DNA from: Burhinus oedicnemus
Taxonomy: Eukaryota; Chordata; Aves; Charadriiformes; Burhinidae
DNA length: 64,000 nt
NCBI GenBank assembly: GCA_008921705.1
Contig: VFFE01009068.1
Location: forward strand, 3,791,017 to 3,855,016
Direction of reading: 5' to 3'
The position numbers and the translations under genes were made by a program. This document shows, in pieces, positions 22,493 through 36,780 of the stretch. Numbering within the stretch: the stretch's first letter is position 1; each line of letters opens with the position of its first letter. The notes below the pieces were generated by a model that saw only the letters and a program-made list of their open reading frames with translations, did no database searches and had not been told where the DNA came from.

Positions 22493-23213
22493 TGTCCTGG
22501 TTTGAGGTAAAACAGGACCAATTTTGTTCAGTAACTTTACTTTTTAGCTAGGCCTCTTCTAACTACTGAAATTAACAGCATGTTGTGCAGAAACTGTTCA
22601 CTCCCAGAGGGATAAGACCCATGTTTATAGCTGATGCCAAGGAATGGGATGCAGAGAGGCTCTTGCTTATACTTATTGCCATAACAACCAAGGCCAGCCA
22701 GGTTTGTTACTTGCCCTGTTGGAGGGTTGGAAGCGGAAAAGCGTAGAGGGGTCACACCTGCGGGGAGGAGCGGAGAGGACAGGTGACCCAAAACTGACCA
22801 ACAGGGTATTCCATCCCATCTGCCTCATGCTCAGTATAAAAGCTGAGGGATCAAAGGGTCAGGGCTCTTTCTTCAGTGGCCGGCATCCAAGGAGGACTCT
22901 GTTCATCTGCCTTTGATCCCAATCCTGAATCCAGATCCGGAATCCAGTTCCTGTCCATCACTGAGTCTGGTCTGGGACTTCCCCAGTGCCTGCTGGTGAC
23001 TTGATTGTCATCCCGGGAGCTTGATACGTTTTTTTCAATATTTTCTTTTTATTATTTTATTATTAATATTTCATTAAAGTCGTTTAATTCCTTCCAAACT
23101 CTTAAGTCTCTCTTTTTCTCTCTCTCTCCTGCCTCCCCTCAAGGCAGAGCAGGAGAGAGAGCATCTGTCATTCAGCTGGATTGGGCCGGTCCAGCCCAAA
23201 CCATGACAACCTA
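22488..23213 (+). mobile_element. Solo LTR of an avian ERVL-type endogenous retrovirus, exact 5-bp target duplication
   Basis: The LTR spans 22493-23208 (716 bp), from TGTCCTGGTTTGAGG to CCCAAACCATGACA. It is flanked on both sides by an identical ACCTA (22488-22492 and 23209-23213), an exact target duplication of the ERVL length. U3 carries a TATA box (TATAAAA, 22835-22841), and an ATTAAA poly(A) signal lies at 23073-23078, followed by a CT-rich stretch. No internal viral region adjoins it, so it is a solo LTR. Its U3 core (ACTGACCAA...AGGG, then TGCTCAGTATAAAAGCTG) resembles that of the LTR at 16230. The rest differs, so the two are related families rather than a pair from one provirus. Confidence 0.93.
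22835..22841 (+). promoter_or_regulatory. LTR TATA box
   Basis: TATAAAA lies about 343 bp into the LTR, preceded by CATGCTCAG as in the other LTR. It is the presumed U3 core promoter. Confidence 0.6.
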
Positions 23214-26200
23214 CTATAGCTGACTACAAGATAAGTCAGCTTTAATTACACATATATTTCTACAAGGGGTATTTGAAAGACTTTGGATATTGAACTCTTG
23301 ATATGTCACTGCAGACTTCTTAGTATATAATGGGGCTGTATAGATGTTGTTACTTTCCACATTATTTGAATTAGTCTTGAATTAGGAAAAGTGACAAAGT
23401 TATTAGAGAGCCATTATGGGCTTTAGTCCATATGCCCACACAGTATAAAAATAAGTTGAACTAACATATTACTGTAGACAAAGGTTTTATGTAACATAAT
23501 GATCTGGCCATTATCGACAGCCTGAAACAGAAACTTCAAATTTGCATCCACCTTTTTATGATACTTGCTTCAAACTCTTGTCCATTTCAATATCTCTTGT
23601 GCTTTTTTTTCTTCTTTTTGATCATTTTGGGAAATGAAGATTTCATACACTAAAGCAACACCCAGTCTGAATAGTTATAGGTCACCTAATTCAGGTCATT
23701 CTTTTTCCAAATAATTTATTTTGCACTTTATAGTAGAGAATTCTATTTAATCCAAATTAGCTGTTCATGTCAGCTGAAAATTTTGATACTTCAGTTTTTA
23801 TCTGTTTTCCAAACCACACATTAACATAAGGAATAATTTCTTAGTACAGAACATTGTGGTATGCCTTATTAAACTTTGCCATCTTGTAAAACAATGATTT
23901 GTTTGTACTCATTTTATGTTCTTTGGATATCTCTTCTCTTGTTTAGTGACTCTTTCATGATTGTCTATGAATATTAAACCACCAGAAACTGAGACCCCTA
24001 ATGTCTTTCTAGCTGTCTTCTGGTCTTAACAAGGTACCCACATCAGGAATAAGGATTTTAGGAATCCTCCTAGAGCACCAAATCATCAGACCAGGAGCTG
24101 CTTTTCTTCTCTAGAGTTTTTTTCATAGTGCTCAGTCTGAGCTCTGCAGCAATGGAGTCATTGAGAATTGGTTGGATTGCATCAGTCTTTCACAGCACCT
24201 ACAGTCTGGTCAAGGGACCGATCTCTGCCGCAAGTCCTGGGTACAGGAACAGAGCAAGCACAGCTTTTGGAGTCCATGTTAGTTGTACATTTCACAGTGT
24301 GGTGAAACAGTTGTATTCTTTTCATTACTTCTTTCCAGAAATAACTTTAAAGTAACAGTCCCAACTTTTTTTCAGATTTAGAAAGAAAGTGCATCATTAA
24401 TGCTGTACAGAGGGAGAAAGAAACAAAACATTTCAAATGAGGGGGAAAAAAGGTCAAGTCACCATTCAACTAAACTTGGTAGGAAACATGGAGTGTTGTA
24501 CTGTGAGTTACTACAACTACAACTACTACATCAACTACGGATAACATGATCATCACCACAAACAGCTTAGTAGATGCTCTTGTAGAGAACCCTATGCCAC
24601 AGCCTCAGCAACAACATCCTGGTTTTGAAGAGAAACAAGAAAAGAAGTATAATAACCATATATTCAAGTGATTTTTCATTCACAAAGAGCAAGTTGGGGA
24701 TCTGCTTTCTGTGAATCCTGTTTATGTTAAATGTAATATATGTATGCCGGTAGTTCTCAGTATATTTTTACTGCAGTGAAAAACAATGGGAACTTGTAAA
24801 TTCCCCTGCCCATAACAGAAAGACTATATAGCCTTTTAGGTAAAGTATTTTTTCTTTTTTTTTTAAGTACTACACAAACAATTGTATTCAATAGGTGAGC
24901 TTAACAACACTGCAGGAGGATATGTTACAAGAAACTTTTTTACTCATGACACGTTAATGCTGCGCACAGGAAATAATTATATATAGCAAATGGAGGAGTG
25001 TGCAAAGTTACCAAATGTTTATTATTGCTACTCCTACACTCCTGTATGTTTGCAACCATAAATCACTCCTCACCTAAGAAATTGAGTTCCAACCTCTCAT
25101 TTTCCTTAACTAAAGCACTACCTGTGGTGCAGGCAACAAAAGCCTTATAGCACCCACACAAACACCTATTATACTGGATTTACACCTCTTCTCCTCTTCA
25201 AAACAATATTCCTGCTCATAACATTTGTAAATTAATCAGTTACTGTAGAAACAAATACTATAGCTGCATGGGTGAAACTTGGGGATATTTATCTATGCAG
25301 TATGAAGAACCTATTTTATATCATGGATTGAAAAAGATAAGCATGTAGGTAGACAATTCATGGCTGACAGTATGTGTTCTAAATATAGCTGCTCTACCAA
25401 AAAGTGCAAAGAAGAAATAGCAAATTCTCTTGCCGTGATACACTGCCTTGTCAGTTATCTTCTTTCAATGCTGCATACACGTATAATAAAATGAGAATAA
25501 AGAAACATTAAATATAGATAACGTATTTATCAAGAGAGCACCTAAGTGACAGGAATTAATTTAGATGCACATTCTTCAGGTTGAGGAGGAAGGAATAATG
25601 ACAAACAGTTATACTGTACCATTCTAGCTGAAGCAGGGAAAGTTTTTTATATTGAAGCTATTAACAGTTTTATTTGCCAGAAGAAACTATTGATTGCCAT
25701 TATGGTCAAGTATATTTAGTAGAGTAAAATTCTGATGGTCAGATAGAGTATGCATGATTGTGTACAGCAATATAAAGGAACCAATGGAAAGACACTGACA
25801 TTCCCCCATTAATCACCCATATAATGACATGCGTTTTGTTTGCACTTCATTTTAGAAATACACTTGACAACTATTTTTTTCATTATTCCTGTTCTTAATT
25901 ATCACATCTGCTCTGTGGAAAAATATAGTGGCCTTAGTTTACCATACACTGAACATGTCTCTGGAGACGGGAGAAAAAGAAAAGGAAAAAAAAAATCAGT
26001 GAGAATACATTTTAAAAAACTCAATGTTTCTGTTCACTAGTTCCCAGAAGGCACAATGAATCACACACAGTTGTGTTTTCTAAAGATAAAAATTCCACAG
26101 AATCAACGTTTTGTTTAGTATCATAAATACCAGCATAAGATTTGAAGATCAGTTTGTTACAAAATTCTCCATATTACTCAAAAGTCACAATTCCCAGTTC

Positions 26201-29200
26201 ATTTTTTAGCTTCAATTTCTAAGCCAACTCATTCCTGAAATACTAGACATTAAAAAGAGCAGAGGAAAACTGAAGCATATCAGTGACTAACATAATCTCC
26301 AGTTCTACATTCAGTTGATACACAGAGAATGTTTCTGTAGCATATTCTTGAAAAAATAACAATAAAAATGCAGTACAGTTCAAACAGAGATTTACTAGTG
26401 AGTAAAGTGCAACTAACAGTGTCATACTTTTAAAAGAAAAAAGAATTAATTGAAAGACTGCAAATCTCACATGAACACACTTTCTATATATGTAAGAATT
26501 ATAAACAAGGCAAATAAGTCTCTATGAATTCTAACTATGTAAGTATTTACATTAAGGAGGTTATTCTCTCATGCACTCATGCAAACACAAAGAACGGAGT
26601 AGGAATTGGAGAGATGAAGGCCAGAGCTGATTCCTGGAAGGAACTCACAGTTATTAAAAATTCCATATTTAGTTTAGAAAAATAAAGACCTGTACAGCCA
26701 AAGTCTAGGAAGTGGACTTTGCATATTTTTTGTGTAAATTAATACAGGTAAACTAATTTGATGCCTGTGGAACCTTATCATCACAAAACAGCTTTTGCAC
26801 AAAATAACTTTTTCTTTTTAGCTACCGCTCCTTCCCATGTGGTTTTACTCCTTAGAGAATGACTGCTGCACAGCTGTAAGACAGTACATATATGTGTAAG
26901 ATGTTACAGAAAACCAAAATTCATGTCATCATTCACAGAGAGAGAGAGTGCATTGGTGACAACATGCTTGATAACTGGCTGAGTTGTTAAGTGTAATAAA
27001 ATTGTTTGGAACAGAGAGGCCTGATGTTTTTATTAAGCTGGTTCTTACAAAACCATTACTGCAGCAGAGTTGTGACAGTTGCAATTTTTTCCAAATTATG
27101 GCACTCTTGAGTGTGGAAACACTGAGATACAGAAGAGTAGAAGAGCATCTGTTCTTGAAAGAAATGATTTATGAGTATAAATAAGAATATATATGTGTGT
27201 ATATGTGCATATATATATACACACACACTCACACACATACCATATACAAGCATACACAAATATTCTCACTGAATTATTTTCACATGTGGCAGGCATGGCA
27301 ATAGTACAGATCAGCACACAAGCCCCATCAGGAAATGCACTTTCATTGAAACAAGCAAAAATAGATCTGGGAGATTCTAAAACTCACCAGTGGGTTCTAT
27401 TAATAAAAAATTGCTCTTTTAAAACAGAGTTTTTAAAAACCAACACAAGTCTCAACAGTTTCAGGACACATGTACCAGCCTATTAACTAGTAACTTATCC
27501 AACAGTCAAACTATAATCCACCATTTTCAGTTAATTGTATGGTTGTAATAAACAGCCACTTTGACTAAAACTCTTCTGTAAATTATCTACTTATGTTTGC
27601 TTCCTCTGTGCCCCTCTCTTGCTTCAGTTTGTTTCCAGCAAAGTCTACCAAAGGAAGTACCTTTTCTTAGGCAGTGCTCTAGCTGGGAGTCAGAGCAGGC
27701 ACCTCTGATTCAGCACAATGACCCTTGTGTCAGGAGTGTTCCTTTGGCCATTTCTGCAAAACACCAGTAGACCAAGAGAGAAATGAGATTTTGAGGGGAA
27801 AAAAAAGCCAAAAGGCAAAGAGCATTTGTGCATAGTACTGCTTGACCTTTACAGTTTAGCTTTCCAAACCTAAGAGAGGCTGAGCATAGCTTTTCCTCTT
27901 GGCTGTAGCTCCAAACTGCTGAGGTTTATGCTGGGTCTAAGCTATAGACTGAGTGGTGCTATACTTCTGCTGTCAAGGAACTCGAGTGAAATGCCTAGAA
28001 AGAGAGCGCACCCTCCCCTCCTCTGGTGCTGGTTCACACAGAGGTTAGCAAGCACTCTCTTAGCTGCCTCAATGGGAACAGAAGTCAACAAGACGCTGCA
28101 AGGAGATTTCCAGGGAGCCAGTTTGAAGTATTAAAAAGAAAGTAATCAAAGGTGCAAATTCAAACATACTGAGAATGGAGAAAAAGAAAATTATTTGGTA
28201 ACTCTCTTGTCATTTCTAAGGGAGTCAATGCCATTAATATTAAAGGAACTGAAAAGGGAAGGTGAAAGTGAGTGTTTGAGTAGAATCAAGTTTCCTACAC
28301 AGACTGAAATTACTGCTTCATCTTGCACAAGTGATGATTTAGTTCTGTGGTCTTCACGTGCTGAATTTCTGTGATCTACTGTGAAAACACTCTGAGTTAC
28401 TGAGTTTCAGTTAAACAGAACGGGGACTTCTTTTCCAATACATGATGCGTAAATTATACCGCATCCTGTGGAAAGTTCTAAGTATCAAAGCCCTAGAGTT
28501 AATGAATACTTTCCTACGATTTTTTGAATTACTGCTTGCAGTTTCTAGAACTTGGAGTGACGCCCTCCAAAAATGCAAAGATGAAAAGCTAGTGAGGAAA
28601 TGAATCATTCAGTTGGCACAGCAAGGTCTAAAGATTATCCTGTAGAGGAGGTATGGTGCTACCTAACACTGAGAAGAGGGCCCAAAGTAAGGTAATAGGA
28701 AGCCAAAACAGTACGTACTTATATAATGAAAGGTTATAAGAAAATACATGCTCTGTCAGGCTAAGATACATTACACAACAGTCAAATACTGATATTTTTA
28801 ATTTATTCAGTCCCCAATATTGTTATTTAATAATATTCTTCTACAATAATATGTATGCAAGTGAGTGGAAACAGAAACACATGGATGATTATTGTTGCAT
28901 TAGATGCAATGATCTGTTACATTAAGCATTATCCTAATTCAGAAACAGTACGGTTGGTATCAATTCATTGTTGTGAATAAAGGAAATTACCGCACAAAGA
29001 GCATCTTGCGGAAAGATAATATTCTTAAGAAAGCATAATTCTATAATGCCACCAAATATCTCAGTAACACAGTGGATTTGCTGTGTTACTTGTCTACACT
29101 TCCTGATTCAAACTTACATTTAGTCTTTAAGATGAACTTCTTGAAAGCAGATATGAATATTTGTGTGCCTACGTACCCACGGACAACTACACCAAACTGT

Positions 29201-32200
29201 ACTTCCAAAAGTAAAATTAATAAGGTTACATCCCTAATCAAAGCAATGAAGTCTGCACTTGTACAACTCCATCAAGCTGTTCAGGCTCACACACTACATT
29301 AGTCAGTCCCCTTGGGACTGTTAACACAGGGGAGAGGTCAAAGGAACCATCAGCCTTTTTTCAGTTTAGATACAAATTTTCTGAAAGAAGCTTGATTTAC
29401 CAATGGCCCTGGATTGACACAACTCTGCCTAATATCGTAGATGCCAATTGGTTTTGTGTGTTAATTAGCCACCAGAAACAGATACAGCTTTGGTGAGTTT
29501 GTTATACAGCAGAAAATATGAAACATCTGCTCTTCCAAAACTACAACAACATTAAATATTTTGCTAAGACGACAATATGCTGTGTTCTCTTAGGTGGACC
29601 TCGCACAAAGTAGTAGTGAGGATAAATCAGCCATCCCCACCCTTTCCCATTTCATCTTTGAGATCAGACTGAGGATTCCAGGAGTCTGTAGGTATTCCAG
29701 ATGCAGATTTAACTCAGGTTTCAGTACACTCAATTTTTGTTAACAGAAAAGGTACAAGTTCCGCAAGATTATACTTGACTCAGGTGACACAGGCTACACC
29801 CCTGAATATATGGATCTTCTTGTACCTTGTTCTTGTAACTTTTACAAGCTCCGAACTGACGAGCAAAGTCTACATGCCAGGGCAGCCCATTCTTGCTCTC
29901 CCCTAACTGCTTCCATCTATCTTATATCCACACATACAAAAAAAGCCCACCTAAATGTCTAAAATTAAGATCTTATGCTCCAGTGCTGGCATTTTTACAG
30001 AAACAACCAGATCTCAAACTTTGTTTAGTGAGCACTAGCATGGCAATTTATAGAAATGAGAGTTTGAATGGTTTCCATTTTCCCTTAAATGTAGGACTTC
30101 TAGGTCAGATAGTATTTCCCAGACTCCACCAAAGTCACCTCCCTTCTTGCTGAGCTGTGGAATGACATAAGAAGCCTGATCCAGAGAGGAGGATGAACTC
30201 ATGAAGTACCGAAATACAGTTTCCACCAGGCATTAAAAAATCAGCAGGTTTTTGGACACAAGCCATACCATATTCAACTGTTAGGCAAAATATTTAACTT
30301 TTCCCATGGGAAAAGCAGATCTCTCTTCTCTTCCAAAACAGTTTTTTTATTTCGTTTTTTGAAGAAGAAAGTGTTAGCCAACTCCGTTAGAGATAAAAAA
30401 GACTGAAACTACTGTTTGCAGTTTCTATTTACAAATGGTGTTTCATTCTAAGCTTTTCTAGAGTTTGCATCAGTCACATTACACGTCCAAGTCTGCTACA
30501 AAAAGTCAGCTACATGATCAGGATGAGATACTTTAGTCAAACACCAATTCCACACTTTTGGTTTGTGCTCAACTCTCCTTAAGAATATATTCATTAATAT
30601 AAGAAATGCCTAATTAAAAAAAGGTGGAGGGGAACCTCTTGTTTTTGTCAGTTTTGCTTTCATTGGGTTAAGGTCCACATAAAGGCAGTTTAAAGAAAAT
30701 TTAAAAAGACAGAAAAGATGACAGGTCATTTGGGAAGGCTGCAGACACAAATATTAAATCTTCTCTCTGTGTTAAAGTCAATGTGTTCTCTATGGATTTT
30801 AAGGTATAGAAAATTATATACAGCATACATTGTATGATAAAACAACACAACAAGCTAATGTTAGCCACAGAAAGAAAAGTCAACTTAACCGGTCTCACAA
30901 TTCATAGTGAAGTCGGAATATGCAGAGACACTAATTTCTCTAAAAATGAGTCCACAGGACTTTTTATGTCTACAAATACGCATTTTTAAAAATTACATCT
31001 GGATAAAGCCTGTACTATTGGAGGCATCTGATCCATTTGTTGTGTTACTTTTCTACTAAATATCTATTGGCTGCAAAATATTTCATAAGCAGACAGAAAA
31101 AACGAGCTGTAACACATTTAATGTTAAAGGAATATGTTCAGAATTATTCTGTTCTTCATAAACGTTCATGTGCCTGTGTTTTAACCCTCTTTTCTCTGTC
31201 TTTCAGTATTTTCTTGCTTCTGCCTACACCTGCAACAAATTTGGCAAGTAATGTTCACAGCTTTGTATAAGACTCAAGTGCCTTGTATTCACACTGATGG
31301 AGGGTATGATTGTGTACAGATGCTTATTTTCATTTTCCTATGGATTTTCTTTTCCTACCCAGCCTCCTTTTGGTGGTGTTTAAAGTAGAAGAGGGGTTGA
31401 GAGGCGAAATAAACTAAAAAGCATTAGGTTTTGGAAAGAATTACATGGCATGTATGCAAAATAAACATTTGCAAAGACAGCAATTTACTGTTCTAAAAGC
31501 AGTTAAAATTACCTAGTCCTATTTACATACCTGGGGAGATTGTGTCAGTAACCATCGTAGGATCCAGTCATCTGAGCAGCTGACAGAGTTTGGGTTTCAC
31601 CATGTGCTGGTGCAGGACCCTTCAGGTACCAACCTTACTGTTAGTAAATAAATTTATTTTTGACTGTGCATTTATTTTATCAATGGGATAAACAATTTCT
31701 GAAATTCAGATGAGCATGTATGGCTGCACAGAGCATGAGTCATAGCAACAGTTGGATGGGTTTGGGGAAGAACCAGCCAAAATCCATGCCCTGGCACTTG
31801 GCGGCATCTCTGCGTTGCACTTCTGTGTCACACGATAACTTGTGGAATTGCTGAAAGAGTGAATGATGTTATAAGCCTGGATTTAATGCCAGAGATCTGC
31901 TAGCAGACAGTTTTGGAGAGCACAGTGTTGAGAGCTGTGTTGTGCCCTCGGCATCAGAACAATTTGTCTCAGCCCTTCACAAAGGAGGCACAAATGTTTC
32001 CACTTGTCACTTTGGTGAGAGCAAGACCCTAAACAGGGAAACCAGGAAACCCCAGAACTCTCATTCCATTTCTGGTTCCTACTTGATATGGAGTTTTAGA
32101 TTAATCACTCAAGCTCAAATTTCCACAGCCTCACTGTTCTGGGGTGCCTTAGCTTTTATGTTTTGGCCAATATGGGGATCGTCAGAACTTCAGAAGTTCC

Positions 32201-35200
32201 TAGTGCTCTTAAAATTAACTAAAGACAGTCCAAAATGAAACCCAAGTCACTGAATACCAGATAAGCAAACCCCACAAACTAGTTAGTCTTTTACAATACT
32301 GTCTAGCTGTTCCCCATCTGCAAAAATGGCAACAAAATCCTATCCTGAGATAGGATTATTACCAGCTAGTTACTCAGACTGTGGATGAAGGTGGCTGCCC
32401 TTGCTTTAAATTTTCATGAAATTAGTGGTCCCAAGGAGAAAGGGAATAATATTGTGACATGCCCTGCTTCCTATTTCACAAATCTCGTTGCTTTCAGCAT
32501 TGTTTTCCTGCTTGCATTCTCAGTTTGGCCCTTTTCAGCTTTCAAGGAGAGCTGCTACCTAGTCAGAGAAAACAAAAAATTGACACCACAGCCAGGGGTT
32601 TGAGGAAGTCTTGTAAATTCATCAGCACTACTCTATTTTTATTGCCTTTTTTTTTTTAAATGCACACAAACTACACATCTGGCTGAAGTTTTCATCTCAA
32701 TTATTAGGTCTCCACAGCTTCCTATAAAGAGAAGAAAATTCTTATTCAGGTCAGAACTTGTCCAGTGGAGTTCAAACTCTTAAAAAAAAAAACCTAACCA
32801 AGGTCAAGGAATACAAAGTGAGTCTATGCAGGCAGGTTGCAAGTAAGTCAGTAGATCTGAAGGTGATGGATGACATCTATAGGTACCTGTCCTCTGGTGA
32901 CTCTTGGAAGAATAAGTTTATATCACAGTTGTCAAAGATGAAGCCTTAGTTTAAGGAGTTCATGCTAATCAGGCTATGACTGACATTCTCCTTGGGTCTC
33001 CTCCAGTGACATAAGTAGAGAAACTCCACATGAATCTAAGACACCACTGAGGAATCACAAATGAGGAGAAATTTAAACTGATCTATTTGGGGTTTGTTTG
33101 GAGACTTTTACTGGCATCTATTCTGTAACAACTAATTTTGCACTTACCATTTTATGCTAACAGGTCACCTCTTTGCCACAGGCCTGCCTAGACTTGCCAC
33201 TGTGTTTGCAGATACACTGTAGGAGCTCAAAAAGATATGAGTCTCTGGGAGCTATTAGCTCTCTCTTGTGTAATTTCTTAAATTGGCAGATCCTTGCTCC
33301 TCTTTCCTCCCTCCGCCCTTATCCTGCAAGCTTATGCGCTCTGCAGATTGACACGGGTTGAATGTGGAGTCTGTAGTGCATGGAGCACGGAGAAAGTGCC
33401 CTCAGACCTTTCCTATCCTACAAGTATAAGTGGGTATGGCTGCTTCAGGGTCCTTCTGAACTTTTGAAATAATGAACTGCTTTTTCTAGAGTCATTGACT
33501 GAATATTCTTATTTGACTATGTCAAATGACTTATATGACTATGTCCCTACAGCCCCTGCCCTGATTTAATCCAGATAACATTTCTACTTGCTTATGAGTT
33601 GCAATTTCTTAAGGTTTTGTTTTCAAAGAGGGTGTTTTTTTTCATGTTTTAAATACGGATTTGGTCATTGAAAAACACAGACTCTCACCGAATTAAATTA
33701 TTTCTGATTTAGGAAGAAGTGAACATGCACAAGGAAAGACATGCATCTGGAAAATACAGGAAATGCAATTCAAGTGCTCTGAGTAGATGGTTCAAATTAC
33801 TTTTCCCAGGTAATTATTCTCCTGCTCCCCTTCTACTCACAGACATTTACTAACTGCAACTTCCAACCTCAAGCATTTTATACACTTCAAATAGAAATAT
33901 AAGTCTTTTCAGTCTGTAAATAAGCATGCATACTTTCATTTTGCTATGTATGCTAAGAAAGCATCTCTGGTTTCTGTACAAAGAAAGCAAATGAAAGCAG
34001 CATTTACCTGATTTGCCTGAAAACAAATTTATGTCTTCTGCTCATTGTATATGCTTCTTGTCCTCTAAATTACATAAAGCTCAATTTGAACAATCTTTCT
34101 GCTAAGAATAAGTTTTCAATCTGCCAACTTCCCACACCATTCTATTGCCTTTGGTCCTCTACATCCTTAAAAAACGTAGCTAATCCATTACAAATTTCCA
34201 TTTAAACAGTCATGCTACTGCAAAACAGTTTGTACTCAAACATGCCTTTGGCAATTTCCAGAGTAAGTTGCCATTTTTCAGTAAATGCAAGTTCAGTTTT
34301 GTACCGGTGAAAATATCTGCATTCAAATTTTGCATCAGCTTCTGTATTTCCTGAAATACTGTAGACTAGTGGTACCTCATCACCCGATATGGCTCACCAA
34401 ATCCCAAGTATCAGGAAGAATCCTGTTTGCCTTAAGCTAGAGCTCAATCTTTCAGTTCTTTGTTAAAAATGTCAAGTAATTAGAAATTAGTCCTAGAAAT
34501 CAATATGTATTTGAAAATAATTCAACAGTTTGTGTGTGGCAGAGACAAAATTTTGTACCACGGACCTTTGCTCTACATCGTGACTGGAACTGTGAGTCCC
34601 AAATACATCCCAGAACTTGTTTGTATGAGTCTCAGTCCAGCCCCCTGCAAAGGATGCTGGTCCTTGTCAAGGATATCTTCAATGTCTTGTTGCAGCCATG
34701 GTTGTTAAGATACAGTGATGATCCAAATATGAATTTTTGCATCTACTGGTTTATCTTGCCCAAAGCCCCATGGCCACCAAGCACCAAAAGAAAACCAGGT
34801 CCTCCATCCCATCTCTGCTTCCCCCACAAACAGATCTCTAAATCTCCTCCTACAGCCTTCCCTTCCCAGAGTGGGGATTCCCTTCCCTTTGCAGCAGCCG
34901 CAGGGTAGCACTCTCCACCCTCCACCACCTGTTTCTTTGCCATTGGCAGGCAGTCGACTCATAAATCAGCCCAGAGTTTGGCATTGTTCCCCTTTCCCCT
35001 CTGGGACCAAGCTGAGCTGCGTTCCCCTGCTTCTGCAGGGAAGGATGAGGTTGCAGGAAATCAAGAAGGGATTTTCTTCTCAGTGCCCCAGATAGACAAT
35101 GTGCAGAGACTACCAGCATCTGCCCTTTGCAGAGGGAGCCAGCTGTGAGGCCAACAAATCTAAATCATCGGTCTTAGCAGTGCCTTCCCCAAGTGCCAGC

Positions 35201-36780
35201 TGTGCTCACGAGTTTCACGAGCAAAGGAAAAAGGCAGGATGAGTACTCATCGCAGTCTCAAATCCTTATTTATTCTGAAGTCCCAGTTTCGCATTGTTGT
35301 TGGCCTTCTGGTTTCTAAATTTGAACTCTGTTCAATCACAACAAACAACGTGATCCTAAATAATTCAGTAGCAAAAGGTCCCTGTTGAGAAGAATGAAGC
35401 TGCTTGGAAATAAAAACATACCTGCAATTCCTTTCACATCATGCCTTAAAACAAACAGGTCTATTAGTGATAGTTATATTTCACGAGCTTTTGACATTAT
35501 TGTCTCCTTTTTTTGTGGCTTCCTAAAGTTGCCACTAGTGTGTTAAAATGCAAAACATTCACATGGTGAATATAACCATGCAAGATTGTTAGCATGCCAT
35601 GGATATGGGTTTTCTTTAAGCAATATTTTTTTAGCGGCTCACAGAATCCCAGCAGTTCAACATCTGCTGGTCCCATAGCTCCACAAAGGAAGAACCATCC
35701 TCATGCCAACAGAAACACCACTGCTCAATCAACTACCTGGCTTAATCCACTCTGTCAAGAAACAGCAAAGCTGTGCGTCTAAAACTATTCTGGATTTTCC
35801 TACTGAGAACAAGAGATCATTAGTACGCTTTAGGTATATATGCATAAGCAAATGCATACACACCCCCCTCAATATATTCATAGGCAGGTCAATTTTTAAC
35901 TCGCAACTTCCTTCTTAACATATGCTTTTAGAAAACTTGAGAAAAGTGTGATGGCATTTATTTTAGCATTCAAAAATGTCTTCATTCCAAATATTTGGTA
36001 AACACCTTTGCAGATCCAGCTTGGATCTGTGTGTTGGAAGCTTTGTCTTGAAATTTTTGGAACTCTTGCCCTTAGTTTTTGCTGTTTTAATACTGACCAA
36101 TGATTGCGTATAAACGAAAGCATGCTCAAAAACCCAAATCTAATTATTTGCTTGAGAATTCTGAAAAATAAATGCAGAAGGGCCACAATAAAAAGTTTAA
36201 TTTCAAATTTTGGTATTGAAATTTTATTACCTTTCTCAAAATCAAATTTTATTGAATATCTATGAAAATGGCTGTGTTAAAAACTGACTGTGCTAGCCAG
36301 GACATTGCTGAATGAAGTGATGTATTACTGGAGACTCAGTTTGATCCAATTCATGGTCACACCAAGGCCAATGCTTAAAAACCCACTCACTTCACAGGGA
36401 CTAGAACTTGGCACACAGACTCTGTTAAAATGCCCATGTAGATCCCTTAATGTTTTTACACAAACGTTTTTCCAGAAATCACTTTTAGCTGTCACTAGCA
36501 CATGATATGAGTTCTGTAAATGCAGTTAACTAGCCTTAGCTTATTGAATGATTTTAAGACTGACTTATTTATCTATTTATTTTTAATCTTTCCACTGAAG
36601 GTAGGATACCAGGTTGATTTTGTCTGTCTTTAAACTCTGCTCTCTCTGCATTTGCGCTTCTTTTTTTTTTTTGTTAACATCTGCAAATGAGCTGCAAGAG
36701 GCTGTTTCCCCACAAGAAGCAGCAAAAATTTCTTTCTCAGCCAGAGAATCCCCAGCCACTGCTGATGGCACTTCAGATGA
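23214..36780. other. Long AT-rich non-coding stretch
   Basis: About 13.5 kb without a recognisable gene or interspersed repeat. Open frames (for example 25840-26040, 29072-29302, 34534-34908) are short, show no family resemblance and lack paired splice sites. Local features are a degenerate ACT-repeat tract near 24508-24538, the TG/TA microsatellite listed at 27187-27240, a small inverted repeat (AATCCTAT-CCTGAG-ATAGGATT) near 32337-32358, and T-rich runs near 32648-32660 and 36660-36672. Most of it looks like ordinary intergenic or intronic sequence. Confidence 0.5.
27187..27240. repeat. TA/TG-TA/CA microsatellite with dyad symmetry
   Basis: Alternating purine-pyrimidine sequence: TATATATGTGTGTATATGTG, then a TA run, then a CA run. 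The TG half and the CA half are near reverse complements, so the tract can form a cruciform or left-handed helix. Confidence 0.85.

Noticed and set aside
16230..23208. The two LTRs as the ends of one provirus
   Set aside because: They have different lengths, different sequences outside a promoter core, and each has its own target duplication (AGCAA/AGCAG versus ACCTA). The DNA between them contains CR1 copies, not viral genes.
31180..31260. Exon after the strong pyrimidine-tract AG at about 31205
   Set aside because: The downstream frame is short and featureless and no convincing paired donor or homology is present. Such sites are common by chance.
34534..34908. 124-codon open frame as a gene
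   Set aside because: Several overlapping frames on both strands are open here, which points to base composition. No domain or conserved motif is seen.
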